This document shows positions 46,896-59,376 of a DNA stretch of 64,000 nt, piece after piece. Source of the stretch: Spirodela intermedia (Eukaryota > Streptophyta > Magnoliopsida > Alismatales > Araceae); contig LR746267.1 in the NCBI GenBank assembly GCA_902729315.2, forward strand, positions 7,938,424-8,002,423, in the 5' to 3' direction. Each line of letters begins with the position of its first letter. Within the stretch, counting starts at the first letter, position 1. The position numbers and the translations under genes are program-made. The notes beneath the pieces are model-generated. The model saw nothing but the letters and a program-made list of their open reading frames with translations. It searched no databases and was not told the DNA's origin.

Positions 46896-47625
46896 ATTGA
46901 TTCTTAATTTTTTCTATGATTTTTTTCTATTTTACAGATATTAATCAATCTTATAATTTGGATCTATTTTGATTGTTAAATAAAAGATTTGCATCTACTG
47001 ACCTATGTCTACTTAAAAGATCACTATCTGGTTTTCATTATTTTCTTCTTTATAATATAATTTATTTCATTAGATTATCATCAATTTTCTTGCACGATAA
47101 ATTTTCATAGAGTTTACCTCTATATAGTAGACATAAAGGCTTTAATTAGTCTCACAACCACATTAGAAGCACTCATCAAATTACTTTATGTATAAAATCA
47201 ATAGAACAATCAATTGATAGATATTCGCCATGATTTTACCAATGTCTTTGTAATTGATTCTTACTTTTTTCTATGTTTTTTTTTCTATTTTATAGATATT
47301 AATCAATCTTATAATTTGGAACTATTCAAATTGATAGATAAAGATGATAACACTACTTATGATAGATCAGCATCCATTGACCTATGTCTACTTACAAGAT
47401 CACTATCTTTTTTTCTCTATTTTCTTCTTGATAATATAATTTATTTCATTAGATTATCATCAATTTTCTTACATGATAAATTTTTGTGGAGTCTATCTCC
47501 ATAAAGTAGACATAAAGGCTTTAGTTAGTCTGACAACCACATTATAAGCACTCCTTGAAGTGACATCATTTATACAATCAATCGAACAATGAATTGTTAG
47601 ATATTCGTCATGATTTTACCAATGT
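46896..47625 (+). repeat. Direct tandem repeat, two copies of about 360 bp
   Basis: 46896-47250 and 47251-47625 share TATTAATCAATCTTATAATT, CATTAGATTATCATCAATTT, TAGACATAAAGGCTTTA and CATGATTTTACCAATGT. The second copy carries a short insertion (near 47340). Non-coding, AT-rich. Confidence 0.85.
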
Positions 47626-49411
47626 TGTAGATGCTTAGGAGCATGGAATGCATCTTGGACTCCTCAAATGATTTATACAATCATTAATCTTATTAGAAAA
47701 ATCAAAACAATTTGAAACTTCAGAATTTGACACAACATTTACTACATTGAGTTCCTCTTTGAGTTAGCTTTCCAATGAATGTTTGCACGCCCAGATTTGC
47801 AATATCATCTTACTATTGAGGGTCATTCCATTTTAGTCATATAGGTTAGTGCTATGGATCACTTTGCCCTTATATCATTGATAATGTATAAATGAAATTA
47901 AATCATAATCAAATATCTCAATTTTTATGAAGATTCGAGCATAAATCTTTGACCAATTTACCAATTTAACTCATAATTATTGAGCCTTCTGGTTACATTG
48001 AAATCTCACTAGATTGAGCTATTTTGTCTACTGTTGATAAAATCACCATCACTTAAACCTATAATGACACTAGTCAACATCTTCAAAGACGTGTTGACTT
48101 TTATGGTAATGGGTTTTTTCCTCTCTCTCTCTCTCTATAGTGTCTTTGACCAATTGTTATGACGAATTTCTCTATAAACTCAGAATTACCGAAGAAGGGT
48201 TTGTTGACCTAAGATAATTCCAGATCATGGATTTTCAGGAAATAGAGAAGAATGTAATAAATTATTACGTCAAACAATAGAAAAACAGAAGCAACCATGA
48301 GGGAAACAAATATTTAGCTTTCCAACCCCAATAATTCACCCGAAACTCCCTGATGCCATCTTCCTAAATCCATTATGCTACGTTTTTCTATCAGCCCTGA
48401 AATCTCCCTGGAACGAACCCAAAAAAGGGTTTTGACTAAAAATGTCAACCTTGGTCTAACGGAGACTCTGTGTTCTGCTCTTCCTCGCTGCAAACCAGAG
48501 ACTAATCGCCTCTTTGATTTTCCACCCTCTGATTTTCGGAGAGCAAATGAGGAGATATTTGTTGGGACTCACGCGGCATGCATCCAGGCCGTTCGAAGGC
48601 GCGAGGACGAACGGACGGGCAGGATCGAGTCTAGGGAAGATCCGAGGACAAAGATCCGAGATTCCCTCCCGGTCAACGTGGTCTTCCCCGACCAGACAGA
48701 CGGCTGAGATTGTGCCTCGAGGAGGGACCACTTCTGGCGGGGAGCTCCTGTCGCCAGCCAAACTACCGCTTTGTGTCAGCCGCCTCAAGGGGGCTGATCT
48801 GGTCTTGGGGGCAGTCAAAAAGGCTGCGCCCGCCATTGATGATGCCCTGTGCGGGCTTATTAACAGCTCCAGCTGTCGCCCGTTGTGCTGGCCCCCGCCG
48901 TCTCCAGAGCCGGCGCACCGTCGCCGGCACGGGCGAGTCCCGCGTGACCGGCGCGCCTCCGCGCTGACCTTTTGCCTGCGGGGGCACCGACTCGGACGAG
49001 GCACGTGCGGGCGGCTCCGCGCACGACGCCGGCGGCCTGCCGCGCGGCTCGAAGCAGCGTGGGATATAAAAAAAAGGGGAGGAATATTTTGGGTGAGGAA
49101 AGGGGGGAAATCAAAAGGACGCCCCCACCGCGGGCATCCTCCGCCCAATTCGCCCGCCGCTGGTCTGCTTTCCCGCGCCGGCTCAGGCCCCTCCGTCGCT
49201 GTCGCTGTCGCCGTCGCCATCGCCGTCGCCGCCGCTCTTGGCAGCGCGCTCAGGGGAGCGGGGGGAGGATGGGACGGCAGCGATCTCAGTGTGTCCCCGC
49301 CGGCGGCGACGATCTCCGCCTGGGGAGCGTCTGATCTGATGGCAGCGGTCGTCTGAGACCGGATCGTCCGCGGCATCTTCCCCGTCGCCTGTTCTTCGCC
49401 GATTTTTCCGG
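47626..49411. other. Spacer and ORP promoter/5' UTR
   Basis: AT-rich to about 48400, with a CT microsatellite at about 48120-48139. It then becomes GC-rich, with long overlapping open frames on both strands at 48456-49376 that look like composition effects. A GTCGCC-type repeat lies at about 49193-49236. Confidence 0.5.
49064..49073 (+). promoter_or_regulatory. Probable TATA box of the ORP gene
   Basis: GATATAAAAAAAA in a GC-rich stretch about 345 bp upstream of the ATG, implying a 5' UTR of about 310 bp. Confidence 0.5.
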
Positions 49412-52400
49412 ATGCATCCTTTCTGCTGCGTGTCCCCTGTTCCGGTCACCGAAGGCAACTGCCCCGCCTCGCCGCACGCTCCGCCGTCCCCGCCCCCCTC
49501 ACCCCCGCGGCTCGCTGGTGGTGGCCTCATCAAGCCGCCTCCCACGGCATCGCTGGAATCGTCAAGAAGGACAGCCGCTGGGGGTATGCCTCCGCCACCA
49601 GTCAAGTCCTCATCCGCCAGTCGTGACTCATCCCCCCACGCATCTGATCAACGCAACGGGAGCATCCAGTGCTGCGATGGTGGTGTCGCTAGCAACAACG
49701 GGAATATCAATGGCCTTCGGTGGCCGAGCAACAAAGGCAGTAGCAGCGTCGGCAACGTCGGTGGCGGCGATCAGGCCTGCCATCTCTACAGCGGTCACAG
49801 CCACAGCAACAATTTCAACCATTATAAAAGCCTCGCCCCGCAGCCGTCATCAACAGATCTATCATTGTTGCGGATGTCGTCTGTCCAAGATGGGGCGATT
49901 CCCCACCAGTCCGGTGATCACCGTGGGGAGGTGAAACTGAATAACATTGTCGGTAACGGTATTTCAGGAATTCTACACAAGTGGGTGAACTACGGAAAGG
50001 GCTGGAGGCCCCGGTGGTTTGTTCTCCAGGACGGCGTCCTTTCGTTCTATAAAATCCATGGCCCTGATAGAATCGAGGTCAACCATGAGACCGAGAAGGG
50101 ATCCAAGGTCATTGGGGAGGAATCCATGCGGCGCCTCTCACGCGGCCGCCACGGCCACTCCCACCACCGCCGCAAGCCCGTTGGCGAAGTACATTTAAAG
50201 GTACTACAGGATTTCACTAAATATAAAGATTTTTATGTCCACATTTTTGTTGATCTTTTGAATCCTATTCTATGCGGGGAATTTGGCCCCGGTTTACAGG
50301 TCTCTACCATCAGAGAGAGTCGATCCGACGACAAAAGATTCTCGATCTTCACTGGGACGAAGAGGCTTCATTTGAGAGCGGACACGCGGGAGGACCGTTT
50401 AATGTGGATGGAAGCGTTACAAGCAGTGAAGGAGATGTTCCCACGTATGTCAAACTGCGAGCTTATGGCTCCCGTGGACAATTTCGTAGTGTCCACTGAG
50501 AAGCTCAGGAAGCGCCTTCTGGAGGAAAGGGTGACTGATACGGCCATCCAGGATTGCGAACATATCGTGAAGAGTGAGTTTTCCACGTTGCAGAAGCAAC
50601 TGGTGGCTCTTAAGCAGAAACAAGTCCTCCTCATCGATACCCTTCGCCAATTGGAGGTAGTAATTTTGCCCTTGCTTCGGGAGTCTGTAGAAAAAACATT
50701 TTCCTCCATTTCCATATGAATCCCAATTATTCGAACATGTCAGTTAGTTGATTCAACACCCCGAATTAGGTTTGATTTGGTTAGGTGAAGGAATTTCACA
50801 ATAACAAAACATGTTATATATGTCTATATTAAGTTTTTTATACACATTTATTATGACGTGGTATAGAAGTTTCTACTAAACGGCCTAATTCTCCTCTGGT
50901 CTATTTGATTCTCGAATGATATGATGAAAATGCGTGAAGTTTGTCAGCGTCATGAGTGCTACATGAACAATTGGATGTAGTTTTTTTGGTATCTGGGATC
51001 TTAGCATTGTTTTACTCTAGATAGCTGATACTGATTTCTTTCGTTTTTTATTTCTCAAGTTTTCTCTTTCTGTTCTCTTTTGTTGTATAAGGATTTGAAC
51101 TTGAGAAAATTTGCATGCATTTGTACAAAACATCTGATATTGAGTTTTGCATAGACTATAAACTAGACAAGGGCACCTGCATGCATTTATTGAGTCGGCA
51201 TGAGTATAGTGGGAATGCGTTTTCAGGTTGATCTTACAAGGCACAATGCATACATTTGTTTGCATACCTTCTTCTGATGATATGTTGTCCTTCATTGCTT
51301 ACAGTTCTACTTTCTTCCTATTTTATATGTGACCATTTTTTTAAAGGAAGAATTATTTTCTTGTTTCTCCTGGTAGCATTACTATTTTCAGCTGTATATC
51401 TATTTCGCTTAGTATGATCCTCGTTGAATTGTCTCATCTCAAAACATTATTTTTCAAAGCATATTGGCTGACAGCAATGAGTAATTAACCTCAATCCATT
51501 TTCATGTAGACAGAAAAGGTAGATCTGGAGAACACTCTTGTTGATGAGAGCCAAAGGCAGTTCCAGGAAGACGAATCACTATCTAGATCCAGGCAAGAGA
51601 AGTACAGTGGTATGCTGTGATAGAACGTTTCATTTCTTATTGTCTGTTATGTTGCTTGATCAAATATTCTTCCAAAACCGCTGCCACCTTTTTCAATAAA
51701 TTATATTTCTGATTGTGAGCTTTTTTTCTCTATCGGTTATGTCATGTTGTTTATTTTTTGCATTACTTCACGTTTGAGTTTTATTTTTATGTAATTTTTT
51801 CTTCTTCATCACGAAGCTACTCAGGCCCTTAACTATTATCATTTATCCTTTAGCCTAGTATTTGGTACAGATAACATGATACAGAGATTTAGTTCTCCGA
51901 ATTAAAGTTTCTTATGTTTTTCGAAACTAAAACCTTCCTAATGCAGTCAAGACTGAAACTTTCATGTTTTCTCATCTCATGGATACCTTTTCACCGTCTC
52001 TCAAGCAGCTTTATTTTCCATTATCTCCTGGTTCCATCTTTTCCACTTATTTTATTACTCACGGTTACCTTGCTAAACAGTAGAGAAATTTTAATGTTCT
52101 TATATTTCAGGAAAATGACATGACTGTTGAATAGAAATGGCAGTAAAAAGGAAAAAAAGGGGCTGTAGTCAGGATCCTGCTCATGAGTTTATGTAGTAAT
52201 GATGGAAGATAAGACAAATACTTCATTCACATCTTTATCATGGAATTGGTTTCATTATCTAGAATATGGCTAATTCCATTTCCGTCACAATACTGTATCA
52301 TCACAAGAGGATTAGATTTTCAAGGTTTCTCGAGCTTGCTCTTTTTTTTATGAAATTTGGATGTATGCACCTATATATTCTATAAAGTTTCGATGCAAGT

Positions 52401-55400
52401 TGACTTCCTGATGCAAATTGATGAAGTCCAATCAGTTGCAATACAGCAAGAATAACAGTATTGTTTGTCGATTGAGGCATTTAGGATGATATGGAGATAC
52501 CTTTGTTCAACAGATGCGTGAGGTGCTTTCATATGAGAAAGGAGAATGAAGGAACAATGCCAAACAGATTGTTAGAAACTAGTAATTGTTTCTTTTGTAT
52601 AGTTGCATTTTAAATCATTGATTGTCAATTTAATGAGGAGGATGAAACGGCCGTGCTCTAAAGGATAGAGTCCGAATGATGGATAGGTTAACTACTAAGC
52701 TTGCTTATGACCTCTGAATGAGACGTATTTCCTTCTGCTAATTGTTCGCTTATGCCAGGGAAGGGATGATGATGATGAGGATGGTCTCGGTACTACTAAT
52801 TCAGGAATATGAACCTGTGGGGTGGCCTCTTCTTTTTAATTGGTGTCTCAGAGCCCCCAGTTGAGGTACATGAACCAGTGTTGTAGCTTCTTGTCGTAGG
52901 ATACAGTGAAAGATCAGCTACTTTCAAGAAGAAGAAATTATCTAATGCAGTTTTCAAAGTTTTCTGAGATTATCTAGAAAGTGAAAACCACAAGGAAAGT
53001 TCATTTATCATGTCTTACTGGATTGTCGGGTGCTAGATAATGGCTTGTTTCATCCAGAACCTATGGAGTAAGGGACTCTAGGCATAAAAGATTAGGCTGA
53101 TAAAGGTTCTCCTTATTTGACATGATGAAGCTTTCTGAAGGAAAGAAACTCTTACTCTACACGACAGGCTTTATTTTTATTAGCTATGGGCTTATAAATT
53201 TTCTGCTTCTGGTATCTCCTGTCCTGTCTTCTCCACAAGGAAGGCCATAACGTCTATCCCACAAAAATTACATAGTAATGCCTTACATAACCTATAAAGG
53301 ACTTAATATAGAAGGGGAAATGATGCATCATATTATTAGCTATGCAACCATTTGTGCCTTGTTTTCAGCTAAGAGTCTATTCGTCTCTTCGTCTCTTCTT
53401 CTGACATTTGGACGATTGGCAAATTTCTTAAGAATAGAGAAAATTATAGGAAAAATTGGACCCAAGAAAAAATTATGTGAACTAGCAAAAGGATATTGCC
53501 AGCAGTTCTTTTTCTGAATTCCCTTCCCTTAGAGAGAAGAAAGATCCTTCATTGATGCTTCAAAATTTGGTGCACTTTTGGGATCATATTTGTGAACTGA
53601 CATTTTTAATGTGATGTGGGAAAATCCAAAAATTGTAGTTCACATACAAAAGGCTCTCTGGATGATTAATTGTCAATCCAACTGTTAGTTCATTATTAAT
53701 TAGGTGCTTGCAGCCCGCATGGTGGATTCACTTAACTCTATGCTGTTTTAAAAAGGCAGGGTGGCTTTCTCTTATGTCTTTCCAATAGAAGTTTAGGAAG
53801 TTTTCACCATCTGCTTCTATTGCCTATTATATATCCTTGATGGAGTTATGGGAGAGTTTTTGTCTTGCGTGTCTGTGCCCTGGGTTCTTATTTTTTCTCT
53901 CTTGGAAATGTACAAGACTATGGTGATCCTTTTTAATGATAATTTGGTTTTTACCACCTTAAAATAATGAATAATTCGTGGCTAATGCTGATTTTTCATT
54001 CATACTGCTTATAACATTTCATTTCTGTACTTTTTTTCCTATTCAGCGTGCATGACTGTTTTACTAATTTCCCTTTATCAGATGTTTTGTTAGTTTACAA
54101 CATTACCTAGTCTTATGTCAATCATTTTGCAGAAGGAAGTGTCTCTGGATCTGATGACGATAATGAAAGGAATGATGCTGCCGAGGAAGAAACTGATGAG
54201 GATGACAATGCCTTTTTTGATACGCACGACTTTCTCTCATCAAGTTCTTTTAAAAGCAGTGCATCTGAATTCCAAAGGTTGTCATTTGATCTAGATGAGG
54301 ATGATCTGTACGGTATTGATTTTCTTGATGATAGTGAGGCTTCGATTAAACCTTTGAGTGGGAGTTACCCATATATTCAGAGGCGCAAAAAGTTGCCTGA
54401 TCCCGTTGAGAAGGAGAAGGGAGTGAGCCTTTGGTCAATGATCAAAGATAACATTGGAAAAGATCTCACGAAAGTTTGTCTTCCTGTGTATTTTAATGAG
54501 CCTCTTTCATCTCTTCAGAAGTGCTTTGAAGACCTTGAATATTCTTTCCTCATTGACCGAGCCTATGAGTGGGGGAAAAAGGTCACGTCTGAATTCATCT
54601 CCCTTCTACCATTAAATAAAATATTGCATGCTCAAATGTTTTACTCTAGTTTCATCGCTTGAAAATTTCTCTCAGGATTTCTTATTACCCCCTCAAAATC
54701 TATCGTTGTTGGACCATATCATTTCATCGTTATTCATGTTTCGTGTGCCAACTTTGCATGCTTGAACTGTATCAGTATTTTCTAGCCAGTTTTCTGCCTG
54801 TCTGTCACTGAACCATTGATCTCGTCATAATGCCTGTATCCTGAACTCTGGTGAACAACTCATGCGTAACCTTGTGGGTTTTCGCCCGCATTTTTGTCTT
54901 TGATGTTTTGAAATTCTTGTAAGCGTAGAATTTTTAAGAGTTAGGCAACTAGGTCATTATTATTTTCTTGCTAATTAAAGAAATGACACATTATACTCTG
55001 TTCGGACAATACTTTGCACAATCATTAACGTCTTATTCCATCAATGTATGGTCGTTATGGAGCTGGATGAGCAACTTGACTCTAGCAGGGTTTTCCTGCA
55101 CGCTCTTGGTAGTGAACAAAACTCATAGAACCAGTAAATGGATTAATAGTTCTCTGGTTGTTTCTTTATTATTAACCTTAGTGATCAATATTGAATCACT
55201 ATTCATCGAAAGAGCCATACTTAATTTACATTTGATCATTTTTTTAAATTAGTGAACAATGTGATGTTGTAGATAGTGTCAACGAAGTTGGAATGAATAG
55301 TGTCATTTAGTCAGGGGTCCATCTTGACAACCATTGATTTCAGTTTCATAAATTAGTTGAGAAATGCCTTTTTTATGACGAAAATAGATGTCCAAATTTA

Positions 55401-58400
55401 TTCATTCCAATCCGATAGGCTATTGTCCCCCAGCCGACTTTGGTCTATGTTCCATGATCCTATTATTTTCCCCATATCTAAGTTACTCCCAGCTGGTCCT
55501 CCTAATTACCGGGATTGGCAAAGTTTGAAAACATGAAAGTTTTAGGAAGATGATTAAGAAGAGTGAGAGGAGGCTGCGTGCTGGTGCAGCAAGAGGAAGA
55601 AAAAGAATGAGGAGAAATAATAAAAAGAACAAAACCAATTTATACTTCCATGACTGCCTTTTCTACATCTCCTATTTTTCTTGCGTCGAGGCTACTTTCT
55701 GAGAATAGGATGGGTTTTGGGGAGGTTATAGCAAACAATTCATTTATTGAAATATCTTTTTTTGTCTTGCTTCTAAGATAATATTGATGCATTTTAGGTT
55801 TTAAAAATGATTTTTATCTGCTTGGCTAAATCCGCCATTTCTTTCACAGTGGCTGCTTCAGCTGACTGGGTTAATTTTGATCGAGAGTAGACAAAGTTTG
55901 TTTGTGCTTTGATCTTTACCCTGGGACCCTTGGTATGGAATCATATGGACTCTGTTTGACTCAGACCAATGTAGCTGAAATTTTGAATCATTTGGGTTTT
56001 TTCTTTGATAACACCGATCATCAACGATATTTGGTCTCAGAAGATTGCAATTATCAGCCAATAAAGATTACAAACCAACACATAATTGCCTGGGTAGGCC
56101 TAATATGGATCATCTCTGTTCTCATTGCATTTTGAGAAAACAGCCCATGAAAACCTGTTACACATCAAAAGGATATAAAGATGGAGAGAATTTGCTTTTC
56201 TGCATCTTAGGTTAGCTGACAACTCATTTTATATTTCATATCTGGAAATAGTTTCTGGGGACTCGGATCAAGTTATGAGGCGGTCTCTCTGGTAAAATCA
56301 ATATGTGAAAATTTATTTCCAAATCCTTGAGTCATGAAGAATGTGTTTTAGACCCTCAGAAATGACGAACAACCATGGTTTCCTTTCGTAGTCATTGTAT
56401 CCGTTGGTGTGTCCTGTACTCGATGTTTTTCTTTGGTATAGTTGTAACATGTGCGGTGTTATGTCCTAGCATCATAGATTCTGAAGCACTGTCGTTTTCA
56501 TAATCTCTATCAGCAATTTTGATTTGCTCCCGTTTTCTTTTTGATCGCTAAATCTGCTCTGAAATCTTGCAGGGTAATGGTCTCATGAGGATTCTTAATG
56601 TAGCAGCATTTGCTATATCTGGGTATTCATCAACAGAAGGAAGAAACTGCAAGCCGTTCAATCCACTACTCGGGGAGACATATGAGGCAGAATATCCGGA
56701 TAAAGGCATTCGCTTTCTTTCAGAAAAGGTTTCAAAACAGTAGTTAATGGTCATTAACTTTTTACGATTTTTTCTTAACACGAACCATAATATCATGTTA
56801 TTAGGGAGGAATGGTAGTTGGGGTTTATGCGTACTGTCATAGATATATCATGAAAAGAAAGACATTCATGATATCCATATAATTAAAGTGAACAAGGCAT
56901 GACAGGTCACGATCTGTCATAGCGTAAGTTTCATCTCTGTTGTTCGTGGATACCTTGCTTCTGAGAGGATGGCTCTCAAGCAACCGTTTGTTTCACGGCA
57001 TTTCATAGGAGTATCTTATAACGGGCCTTGTAATTTTGTGCAAATATATATATATATATATAGATAGATATATACGTTTGTCAGGGACCTTGAATGAGAT
57101 AAAGAGATTCTATATCATGGTCCATTAGAGTGCGTTGTTTCCTGATCTTGCAGTTCTTCTTTTGGTCGCACCAGATTTAGTCTACTAATCTTTTAAGTGT
57201 TAAAATGCCAGACAGGACCATTTTCAGCAACAGGAATGATCAATCAAAGAGCCAAAATATAGCAAATGCTTTTCCAATAGTCTACTATCACGCTTCTTTG
57301 CATTATGACTGTTTAGGAACCTAAGTTTGGAACATTAGACTAACGACTCTTGTATTCTTCATCCGATCGATTAATCCGATTATTCTTCATTTCGTTTCTT
57401 CATTTCGATCGCATTTTTCCAATAGCGGCTCCAAAATCTGGAGCAATTGTTGGAAATCAGTTCCTGACACACTGATTTCATGGTCTACTACTAATCTTGA
57501 CAGATTGGGCAATATGACGAATTCGCCTGTTGTTTTCCCGCTACTGGTGTCTTGTCGTATATAATCTACAATCTCACGTCAATGCTCTCTTTATCTGCCA
57601 GGTCAGCCACCACCCGATGATTGTTGCGTGCCACTGCGAGGGTAAAGGATGGAAATTCTGGGGAGACAGCGATTTGAAGAGCAAGTTCTGGGGGCGTTCG
57701 ATCCAGTTAGATCCCGTCGGCGTCTTAACACTGGAGTTCGACGACGGAGAGGTTTTCCAATGGAGCAAGGTATGAGGACAAACACAGCACAACCTGGCGA
57801 TAAGTCCGATAAATATTACCTTGTAAGCTGAGGCCTTGAGGCTGGGTTTCCAGGTGACCACTTCCATCTACAACCTGATACTGGGGAAGCTCTACTGCGA
57901 CCACTACGGCACGATGCGCATCCAGGGTAACCGAGAGTACTCGTGCAAGCTGAAGTTCAAGGAGCAGTCGATAATAGACCGCAATCCCCATCAGGTGAAC
58001 CCTTTCGTCCCCGGTGCTGGATCCGGAGCGAGCACAGTTAATCAAGTGTAGAGTGAAGCAAGTTGGGTGCTGCGTTGCAGGTGCAAGGGATAGTCCAGGA
58101 CCGGCACGGCAAGACGGTGGCCACATTGTTCGGCAAGTGGGATGAGAGCATGCAGTATGTGATGGGGGACTGCTCTGCAAAGAGCAAACTCACCGAGCCC
58201 TCCTCCAATGCTCCGTTGCTATGGAAACGGGCCAAGCCGTCCCATTACCCAACCCGGTACAACCTGACCCGCTTTGCCATCACCATGAACGAGCTCACTC
58301 CCGGCCTGAAGGTGACCCCCGATGTTCAACCCCCTGTGCTCTCTCTCTCTCTCTCGATTGATTGATTGATTGATTGAAAGTTTTCTTGTTGATGATGGTG

Positions 58401-58748
58401 TCCAGGAGAAGCTGCCGCCGACGGATTCGAGGCTGAGGCCCGACCAGCGGTGCCTAGAGAACGGGGAGTACGAGATGGCGAACGCAGAGAAGTTGAGACT
58501 GGAGCAGAGGCAGCGACAGGTAAACCATCTCCCGCGCCATTACTCCCTGTTGAATCATTTCTCATCTGATGAATCTGGGGCAGGCGAGGAAGATGCAGGA
58601 GAGGGGGTGGAAGCCGAGGTGGTTTACTAAGGAGAAGGGCGAAGACACCTACCGATATGTCGGCGGATACTGGGAGTCCCGGGAGAGTCCCTGCTGGGAC
58701 TCCTGCCCAGATATCTTCGGCAAAGTCCCCGCCGACCCGATCGACTAG
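49412..58748 (+). CDS. ORP1: Oxysterol-binding protein-related protein with PH domain (plant ORP1 group)
   Basis: Lipid-transfer/sensor protein at membrane contact sites. Ten exons: 49412-50200, 50300-50656, 51510-51609, 54133-54581, 56573-56728, 57602-57769, 57854-57994, 58081-58311, 58406-58519 and 58584-58748; 889 residues, all GT-AG. It starts MHPFCCVS as in plant ORPs. The PH domain spans about residues 184-310 ([20 protein letters not shown], then [20 protein letters not shown]). The coiled linker contains [15 protein letters not shown]. The ligand domain, from about 512, has [35 protein letters not shown], the fingerprint [29 protein letters not shown] and [19 protein letters not shown]. 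An acidic AFFDTHDF segment may be an FFAT-like motif. It is convergent with the SNF2 gene. Confidence 0.95.
50201..50299 (+). other. ORP intron 1: 99 bp, stop-free and in frame
   Basis: Donor AAAG|GTACTA and acceptor TTTACAG|GTC. The intron is exactly 33 codons with no stop, so a transcript retaining it would insert 33 residues into the PH region. Family alignment joins VHLK directly to [11 protein letters not shown], so removal is the canonical state. Confidence 0.85.
58339..58377 (+). repeat. (CT)n(GATT)n compound microsatellite in ORP intron 8
   Basis: A CT run followed by five GATT units, directly after the GTGACC donor region. Confidence 0.9.
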
Positions 58749-59376
58749 AGTCAACAAAAGCCGTGGTGAGGATTGGATCCCAGCCTTCAATTTTTTCCTT
58801 TCTTTGTTCCTTTCCTTCTCCCATTATGCTCAACCACGCTCGCCATTCCGAGCCAGTGAGGTGCCACAAGGCGCGTGTAAAGAGAAGGAAACCATACTCT
58901 CTGGGTAATAAACATCCCCCTCACTACTTACACAGCAGCGCACTTCCGCCACATCCCATATCCCTCCCGATTTCATCCCACATGTACCAGAGACCGATAT
59001 ATATAGAAAGGTGGGTAATGACAGCGTATAAAGATCACTTGGTAGAGGAGATTGCTGCCTTCCATTGGCCAATCTCAGTGTTCATCAAGCCATAGAACGT
59101 AGCGTATGAAATGCCAGCAACAAGCTGGCAGCAGGCTGGAGAAAATCTGCTAGCACTCCTCCACATCCCGTGCCAACCAGAGACCGATTGCACGGACAGA
59201 ATCAGCACCCAGCAGGCACATCACGAGCGAATTGTTAGCAGATGCCCGGGGGCTTTGACCTCTTGGAGACTCTGAAGTGTTGACCCGGGCATGGAGAATG
59301 ATAGTTGGGTTGACTGTTGGATTCGCACGCCCGCAATTCCCGCCGAGCATCCTGGAGATCTCTTCCCGTTGACTCG
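58749..59376. other. Convergent 3' flanks of ORP and the SNF2 gene
   Basis: 628 bp between two stop codons facing each other. It must hold both 3' UTRs, and overlapping transcripts are possible. No other feature was seen. Confidence 0.6.

Noticed and set aside
48456-49376. Long open frames on both strands (306 and 280 codons) upstream of ORP
   Set aside because: High-GC promoter/5' UTR with open frames in several phases, low complexity and no family match. ORP begins clearly at 49412.
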